DNA from: Actinomycetota bacterium
Lineage (GTDB): Bacteria > Actinomycetota > Acidimicrobiia > IMCC26256 > PALSA-555
NCBI GenBank assembly: GCA_003140175.1
Contig: PLJD01000070.1
Coordinates: 181,897 to 216,524, forward strand
Reading direction: 5' to 3'
DNA: 34,628 bases
In this document: piece after piece, positions 30,995 through 34,628 of the stretch
Layout: every line of letters begins with the position of its first letter
Position numbering within the stretch: position 1 is the first letter of the stretch
Translations under genes and position numbers: made by a program
The notes under the pieces: generated by a model
What the model saw: the letters and a program-made list of their open reading frames with translations, nothing else
What the model was told of the DNA's origin: nothing
Database searches by the model: none

Positions 30995-31046
30995 AAGTGG
31001 CACGGCCGGTTCGTCGGTGTACCGCTTCTGAGCGGGACCACCGGGC

Positions 31047-31073
31047 GACTTACGGTATGAGGAATCGCGAGTC
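31047..31073. repeat. 27-bp palindromic repeat, copy 20
   Basis: GACTTACG, GTATGAGGAAT, CGCGAGTC. First of three tandem copies just beyond the AlpA-like gene. Confidence 0.85.
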
Positions 31074-31079
31074 AGTGGT

Positions 31080-31106
31080 GACTCGCGGTATGAGCAACCG
31101 CGAGTC
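31080..31106. repeat. 27-bp palindromic repeat, copy 21
   Basis: GACTCGCG, GTATGAGCAAC, CGCGAGTC. Its centre is nearly identical to that of copy 20, and it starts 33 bases after it, indicating local duplication. Confidence 0.93.
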
Positions 31107-31114
31107 GGCCGCCC

Positions 31115-31141
31115 GACTCGCGATGGAGGTGACCGCGAGTC
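31115..31141. repeat. 27-bp palindromic repeat, copy 22
   Basis: GACTCGCG, ATGGAGGTGAC, CGCGAGTC. Third tandem copy, starting 35 bases after copy 21. A left half-copy (GGCTCGCGA) follows at 31146. Confidence 0.92.
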
Positions 31142-31256
31142 GTCCGGCTCGCGACGGAGGCGGAGTAATCCGCGCACCACTTATCTCCTCGGGCTTGTCT
31201 AGCCGAGACGGTTCTCTCGGCCGCGCCGGGGGTCCAGGGACCGACCGAAAGCCTGT

Positions 31257-31515
31257 GGGGTGTCTAAACCCGATCCGGCCGGTGACGAGCGCTCTCGCGT
31301 CGCCGTGCCGCGGCCGCGATCGACGCTCGAGCTGGTGAGTGTCCAAAGTCGCCGTCGGCTCCTGATCGGGGGCTGTTCGCGCGTGCGCCAGGAATCCCAC
31401 TTGAAGTGACGGGGGCGTCACCGATCGCGACATGGGATCCGATCTCGGAGAACCGGACCTGTGGGTGTCATCAACGAATACCAACGCCGAGCCGCGTGAC
31501 CGACTAAAGACACCC
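31257..31515. mobile_element. IS remnant A (internally deleted)
   Basis: Outer ends GGGGTGTCT (31257-31265) and AGACACCC (31508-31515) are inverted repeats. Just inside the right end, 31464-31499 encodes the tail G-V-I-N-E-Y-Q-R-R-A-A and a stop, which resembles the C-terminus of integrase-core (IS3/IS481-like) transposases. About 260 bases remain, so most of the transposase is gone. Remnant B at 33801 shares both ends. Confidence 0.6.
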
Positions 31516-31842
31516 TTCACCCAGTTCGCACAAGCCGGATTGATTTCCGGCACGCACACCTTGACCTTGACTTGCCGAACTTGGGCTTGCGTACGTCGAA
31601 GACCTCAAGGTTGCGTATGTCCGCCCGCTCGCTATCGCCAGCGCCGAAATTCTCGAGGATCCCATTCCCCGAGCCGCAGGGTGCCTCCAGGCGAGCGTTG
31701 GATCTCGCGCATACGGTCCTCGAGCATTCGCTAATTCCTCACGCCAGGACCCTGCCTATGGATCCACTACTTATCACCTGTTTGGCACCCGCACGGCCGC
31801 GGACAAGTTTCCGGCACTCACACAGGCCCTATCGTCTGGGTC
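31516..31842. other. Gap between IS remnant A and the M48 protease gene
   Basis: 327 bases. On the minus strand, adjoining the IS end, broken frames with protein-like segments can be read (L-E-D-R-M-R-E-I-Q, then D-I-R-N-L-E-V-F-D-V, then V-C-V-P-E-I-N-P). They could be an old gene cut by the IS. No family is recognised and the case is weak. The promoter of the protease gene should lie at the right side. Confidence 0.35.
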
Positions 31843-32766
31843 ATGCTCGAAGAGATCGCCAGGAACAAGCGCCGCAGCGTGATCGTGCTCCTGCTGTTCG
31901 TGCTGGTGTGGGTAGGTATTGGAGCCTTGTTGGGCGCCGTCTTCGGGGGGAACGCGAAGTCGCCGGGGTCGGCGATCGCGACCGGGGTCGTCATCGCCGG
32001 GCTGTTCGCGGTGGGCGCCGCCGTCTATGCACTGACGTCGGGCACTCGACTGGTGCTCGCGGTCTCGAGGGCACGGCCAGCCGATCCGGGGCAGTATCAG
32101 CAACTCCATAACGTGGTCGAGGAGATGGCGATCAGCGCCGGACTGCCCAAACCGGCGGTGTACGTGATCGACGATCCGTCTCCCAACGCGTTCGCGACCG
32201 GCGTCAGCCCGAACCGCGCCGCGATCACGGCCACCACCGGACTCCTCGAGATCATGAACCGAGACGAGCTCGAAGGCGTCATCAGCCACGAGACGAGTCA
32301 CATCAAGAACTACGACGTGCGCCTCATCCTCGTCGTGACCACCCTGATCGGGTTCGCGGCCATCCTCGCAAGCCTGGTCTGGCGATCGGCGTTCTTCATG
32401 CGTCCCCGCGGCCGGGACGCCGGACAAGTCATGATCCTGGTCATCGCCGCCGGCGCGTTGCTGACCGTCGTCGCATTCATCGTGGGACCGTTAATCCAAT
32501 TCGCCCTGTCACGCTCACGAGAGGAACTGGCCGACGTCAGCGGAGCGAAGCTGACCCGCAACCCGGTGGGTCTCATGCACGCGCTCCAGAAGCTCGAGCA
32601 GAACGACAAGCCCTTCGCCGGTTTTAACCACGCGACCGCAGCCATGTGCATCGACGACCCGTTGCAACACCACGAGGGGCTTCCCCACCGCCTCTTCGAC
32701 ACGCACCCGCCCCTCGAGGAGCGAATCGCTATCCTCCAGAAGATCGCACAAGGACAAACCACCTAG
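31843..32766 (+). CDS. htpX: M48 family zinc metalloprotease, HtpX-like
   Basis: 307 residues. Two N-terminal membrane helices (about 12-34 and 44-64) are followed by the protease domain with H-E-T-S-H at 149-153 (HExxH zinc motif). Two more hydrophobic segments (about 161-180 and 196-222) come next, then the third zinc ligand in S-R-E-E-L-A-D. This matches HtpX, an inner-membrane protease that degrades misfolded membrane proteins with its active site in the cytoplasm. The start ATG is at 31843. The gene is isolated between IS remnants. Confidence 0.92.
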   Translation: MLEEIARNKRRSVIVLLLFVLVWVGIGALLGAVFGGNAKSPGSAIATGVVIAGLFAVGAAVYALTSGTRLVLAVSRARPADPGQYQQLHNVVEEMAISAGLPKPAVYVIDDPSPNAFATGVSPNRAAITATTGLLEIMNRDELEGVISHETSHIKNYDVRLILVVTTLIGFAAILASLVWRSAFFMRPRGRDAGQVMILVIAAGALLTVVAFIVGPLIQFALSRSREELADVSGAKLTRNPVGLMHALQKLEQNDKPFAGFNHATAAMCIDDPLQHHEGLPHRLFDTHPPLEERIAILQKIAQGQTT

Positions 32767-32886
32767 CCCGAGCCGTCCCGGTACGAACCTTCGGGTGCCG
32801 AAAACTCGAACGGCCCTTGACCCGCACGCTTGTGAACGCGGGCCGGCTGGCACATCGAGTCCTTGACCACCCCGTAGCTTTGTCCT

Positions 32887-33729
32887 ATGGCCGAACGGCC
32901 CACCGGGCACCAGGTCCCCAACGGCGACGAGGGCGGCGCGACGCCGAGTACGCGGCCTGGCGGCCCTCCGCCGCCCGAGCCCTCGCACGCCGAGCGTTGT
33001 CGCACCCTCGTCGCCTCGGCGAGCCGCGGGGCACTCTCCACGCTTGCCGCCGATCCGCGGGGCTACCCGTACGGCTCAGTTGCCAGCTACGGCCTCGACG
33101 ATCGCGGTAACCCGCTCTTCTTCGTCAGCCTCATGGCCGAGCACACCCAGAACGCGATCCGTGACCCGCGGGCGAGTCTGCTCATAACCGAGCCGGTACC
33201 CGAGGGGGCCGATCCGCTCGCCAACGGGAGGGTCACGCTGCTGGGTCTGCTGTCGACGGTGGCCGAGGACGACCGCTCCACCGCGCGCGGCCGGTACCTC
33301 GAGGCCAACCCCACATCGGCGTACTACATCGACTTCGGTGACTTCACCTTCTACCGCCTCGACGTGCAAAGCATCCGTTACGTGGGTGGCTACGGGCGGA
33401 TGAGCTGGGTTGACACTGCCGCGTACGCCAGGGCGGAACCCGATCCGCTCGCTGCGGCAGCGGGAGGGATCATCGAGCATATGAACGCAGACCACGCTGA
33501 GGCGCAGGTCTTGTTCTGCCGTCACCTCGGCGGGCGACCCGACACCGCCGAAGCCGTCATGTCCGCCGTTGATCGCTATGGCTTCGAGATGATCGCCGTC
33601 AGCCCTGCCGGTCGTGCCGCCGTCCGTTTCGGCTTCCCGGAGGAGTGCGGCACCGGCGAGCAGGTCCGCCAGGCGATGGTCGCCTTGGTGGCCGACGCCC
33701 GGGCCGCCGCAGCCCTCGCGCGAAGGTAG
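32887..33729 (+). CDS. HugZ/PNPOx-like FMN-binding protein with DUF2470 C-terminus
   Basis: 280 residues. A Pro/Gly-rich lead (~30 residues) precedes a split-barrel domain of the pyridoxamine-phosphate-oxidase type (A-L-S-T-L-A-A-D-P-R-G-Y-P-Y-G-S, then F-F-V-S-L-M-A-E-H-T-Q-N, then Y-Y-I-D-F-G-D-F-T-F-Y-R-L). A DUF2470 C-terminal domain follows, with H-M-N-A-D-H-A-E-A and a late basic helix. This two-domain form is that of HugZ-type haem-degrading or haem-binding proteins. Haem activity is inferred from the family. Other members bind FMN or F420. Confidence 0.9.
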   Translation: MAERPTGHQVPNGDEGGATPSTRPGGPPPPEPSHAERCRTLVASASRGALSTLAADPRGYPYGSVASYGLDDRGNPLFFVSLMAEHTQNAIRDPRASLLITEPVPEGADPLANGRVTLLGLLSTVAEDDRSTARGRYLEANPTSAYYIDFGDFTFYRLDVQSIRYVGGYGRMSWVDTAAYARAEPDPLAAAAGGIIEHMNADHAEAQVLFCRHLGGRPDTAEAVMSAVDRYGFEMIAVSPAGRAAVRFGFPEECGTGEQVRQAMVALVADARAAAALARR

Positions 33730-33800
33730 TCAACACGTTCGCCTTGGGCAGGCGCGGTGTGGATGGCGGAACTCGTCCGCGGCCTTGTGGATGCCGAACT

Positions 33801-33911
33801 CCTGAAGGTGTGGGGTGCACAAACTCGATCCGGGCCGTGACCAGTGGCGTTCCTCCGGTTTGACGGACCTCACAGGTCAGCCGCATGACCGACTAAAGAC
33901 ACCCCTTCAGG
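33801..33911. mobile_element. IS remnant B (MITE-like, 111 bp)
   Basis: Perfect outer inverted repeats CCTGAAGG (33801-33808) and CCTTCAGG (33904-33911). The left part GTGGGGTG..., then GATCCGGG, and the right part TGACCGACTAAAGACACCCC match the corresponding ends of remnant A. Almost everything between has been lost. This could be a deletion derivative moved in trans. Confidence 0.55.
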
Positions 33912-33939
33912 CAAGACGACTACATACCGACGGCGCAGA

Positions 33940-34074
33940 TCAGCGACTCGGACTCTCCGAACGCGTTCGTCCGCGTCGAAGTTCCCGCCACGTCACCAGT
34001 CGTGCCGCGTCCTCGTCCCACAGCTTGAGACGCGTCGCCCGCAGCCCGTCTCCTCCGAGGTGGACCTCGGGGAT
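33940..34074 (-). pseudogene. Possible decayed gene 3' end
   Basis: The minus strand reads P-E-V-H-L-G-G-D-G-L-R-A-T-R-L, then L-W-D-E-D-A-A-R-L-V-T-W-R-E-L, to a stop at 33940-33942. The composition is protein-like, but there is no start. The frame runs back into palindromic repeat sequence at about 34075, as though the 5' part was replaced. No family is recognised. Confidence 0.3.
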
Positions 34075-34083
34075 CGCGAGTCG
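34070..34083. repeat. Palindromic repeat half-copy
   Basis: Only the right arm (GGATCGCGAGTCGGG) remains, immediately left of copy 23. Confidence 0.6.
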
Positions 34084-34087
34084 GGAG

Positions 34088-34114
34088 TGTTCGCGATCTG
34101 CCGAACCGCGAATC
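34088..34114. repeat. 27-bp palindromic repeat, copy 23 (degenerate)
   Basis: TGTTCGCG, ATCTGCCGAAC, CGCGAATC. Both arms carry changes and the spacer is kept at 11 bases. Confidence 0.75.
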
Positions 34115-34119
34115 GCCGT

Positions 34120-34146
34120 GACCCGCGGTCTGCGGAACCGCGAGTC
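34120..34146. repeat. 27-bp palindromic repeat, copy 24
   Basis: GACCCGCG, GTCTGCGGAAC, CGCGAGTC. It starts 32 bases after copy 23, upstream of the IS30 gene. Confidence 0.9.
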
Positions 34147-34224
34147 CTCGATGCGATGGGTCTCGTCCGGGGCGGACCGTGGCTGCCGCGGCGCTGACTG
34201 GACCCGCGCTTTGGGACGAAGAAA

Positions 34225-34245
34225 CGCCCCGCATTATCGGGGGCG
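34225..34245. other. Hairpin upstream of the IS30 transposase gene
   Basis: CGCCCC (34225-34230) pairs with GGGGCG (34240-34245) around a 9-base A/T-containing loop. It may shield the transposase gene from read-through or belong to the left end of the IS. The exact IS end cannot be fixed, since the right end is outside the window. Confidence 0.4.
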
Positions 34246-34312
34246 GGTTCAAGGGGTCCGCGCAATTTCTCGGTGAGTCATCAAGGCTCGTGGACTCGAC
34301 CGAGGAGTGGGG

Positions 34313-34628
34313 ATGGCTGCGTGGCTCACGGTGGAACAGCGACAGTTGGCCCGGAGGCTGAGGAAGAAGGGGTGGTCGCATCGACGGATCGCCGCTCAGG
34401 TGGGTTGCTCGCATGAGGCGGTTCGCGTGGTGTTGCGACGTAAGCGGGTGCGTCGGTGGCGCCCGGAGGACTGGTCGCCGGGACCGGGGCGCCTGACGTT
34501 GGCCGAGCGGGAAGAGATCAGCCTGGGCGTGGGGCGCGGTGAGACCTTCAGCGCGATCGCGGGTCGGCTGGGTCGGGCGGTGTCGAGCGTGTCGCGTGAG
34601 GTGGGGGCCAATGGCGGCCGGGGCGGCT
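34313..34628 (+). CDS. IS30-family transposase, N-terminal part
   Basis: The frame is open from ATG 34313 to the window edge, and GAGGAG ends 5 bases before the ATG. The first ~50 residues have a helix-turn-helix (S-H-R-R-I-A-A-Q-V-G-C-S, then A-V-R-V-V-L-R-R). A second HTH follows after L-T-L-A-E-R-E-E-I, with I-A-G-R-L-G-R-A-V-S-S-V-S-R-E-V. The latter is the IS30-specific segment that contacts the terminal inverted repeats. The DDE catalytic domain is outside the window, so integrity is unknown. Confidence 0.9.
   Translation, partial: MAAWLTVEQRQLARRLRKKGWSHRRIAAQVGCSHEAVRVVLRRKRVRRWRPEDWSPGPGRLTLAEREEISLGVGRGETFSAIAGRLGRAVSSVSREVGANGGRGG

Noticed and set aside
763..34146. The palindromes as a CRISPR array
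   Set aside because: Copies are dispersed over 33 kb, there are no regular spacers of CRISPR size, and no cas genes. The closest cluster (31047-31141) has only 6-8 bases between copies.
763..34146. The palindromes simply as intrinsic transcription terminators
   Set aside because: No T-tract follows them, and several lie between divergent genes (4072, 18671, 23640), where a terminator is not expected. A role in some positions remains possible.
1..34628. tRNA genes or an att site for the integrase
   Set aside because: I found no cloverleaf-like sequence with a T-arm consensus and no direct repeat flanking the island that I could defend by eye.

Overview
The window is high-GC DNA that looks actinobacterial. 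The main clues are a deazaflavin (F420)-dependent nitroreductase-type protein and a luciferase-like F420-type monooxygenase, frequent GTG and TTG starts, Tat signal peptides, and a mosaic of lipid, aromatic and redox enzymes. Uncultured Acidimicrobiia- or Thermoleophilia-like lineages would fit, but no rRNA or other marker gene is present, so the class is inference. I saw no tRNA, rRNA or CRISPR array.

Layout. 1-10.8 kb is a metabolic patchwork: the tail of a BNR/Asp-box propeller gene coupled to a MoaD/ThiS-like gene, an acyl-CoA dehydrogenase, a Tat/lipoprotein berberine-bridge-type FAD oxidase, an orphan membrane protein, a TyrA-type dehydrogenase, a broken Fic module with a small partner, a zinc alcohol dehydrogenase, and a DUF4160 (broken)-DUF2442 pair. 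10.9-17.6 kb is a glycan/glycosylation locus. Two tandem paralogous GT-A glycosyltransferases (minus strand) diverge from an operon encoding an FkbM methyltransferase fused to a degenerate ABC ATPase domain, a GT2-TPR-GH130-like fusion, and a small Tat-exported protein with GPT collagen-like triplets. 17.6-23.5 kb is again small redox and membrane genes: a nitronate monooxygenase-like enzyme, a cupin, a Ddn-like protein, an exported protein, an F420-type monooxygenase, a low-affinity iron permease-like protein, a decayed epimerase and a multi-pass membrane protein.

23.8-31.1 kb is a defence island. It holds a HARE-HTH/Mrr-type nuclease, an endonuclease III-like HhH-GPD glycosylase with a 4Fe-4S motif, a cytosine-C5 methyltransferase, a probable TdeIII-type restriction enzyme, an unknown 130-residue protein, a Vsr endonuclease, a tyrosine recombinase and an AlpA/excisionase-like DNA-binding protein. 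The R-M genes overlap by 4 bases at TTGA junctions. The island carries two different candidate systems for T:G mismatches arising from 5-methylcytosine deamination. 31.2-34.6 kb has two deleted IS remnants, an M48 (HtpX-like) protease, a HugZ/PNPOx-like FMN protein and the start of an IS30 transposase that runs off the window.

The most striking non-coding signal is a family of about 24 interspersed palindromes of 27 bases (GACTCGCG, 11 variable bases, CGCGAGTC). They occur only between genes, with nearly invariant spacing. They cluster in threes beside the integrase region and the IS30 gene, and are absent from the interiors of the glycan locus and the R-M operon. They resemble REP-type elements or sites for a dimeric protein, but I cannot assign them to a named family.
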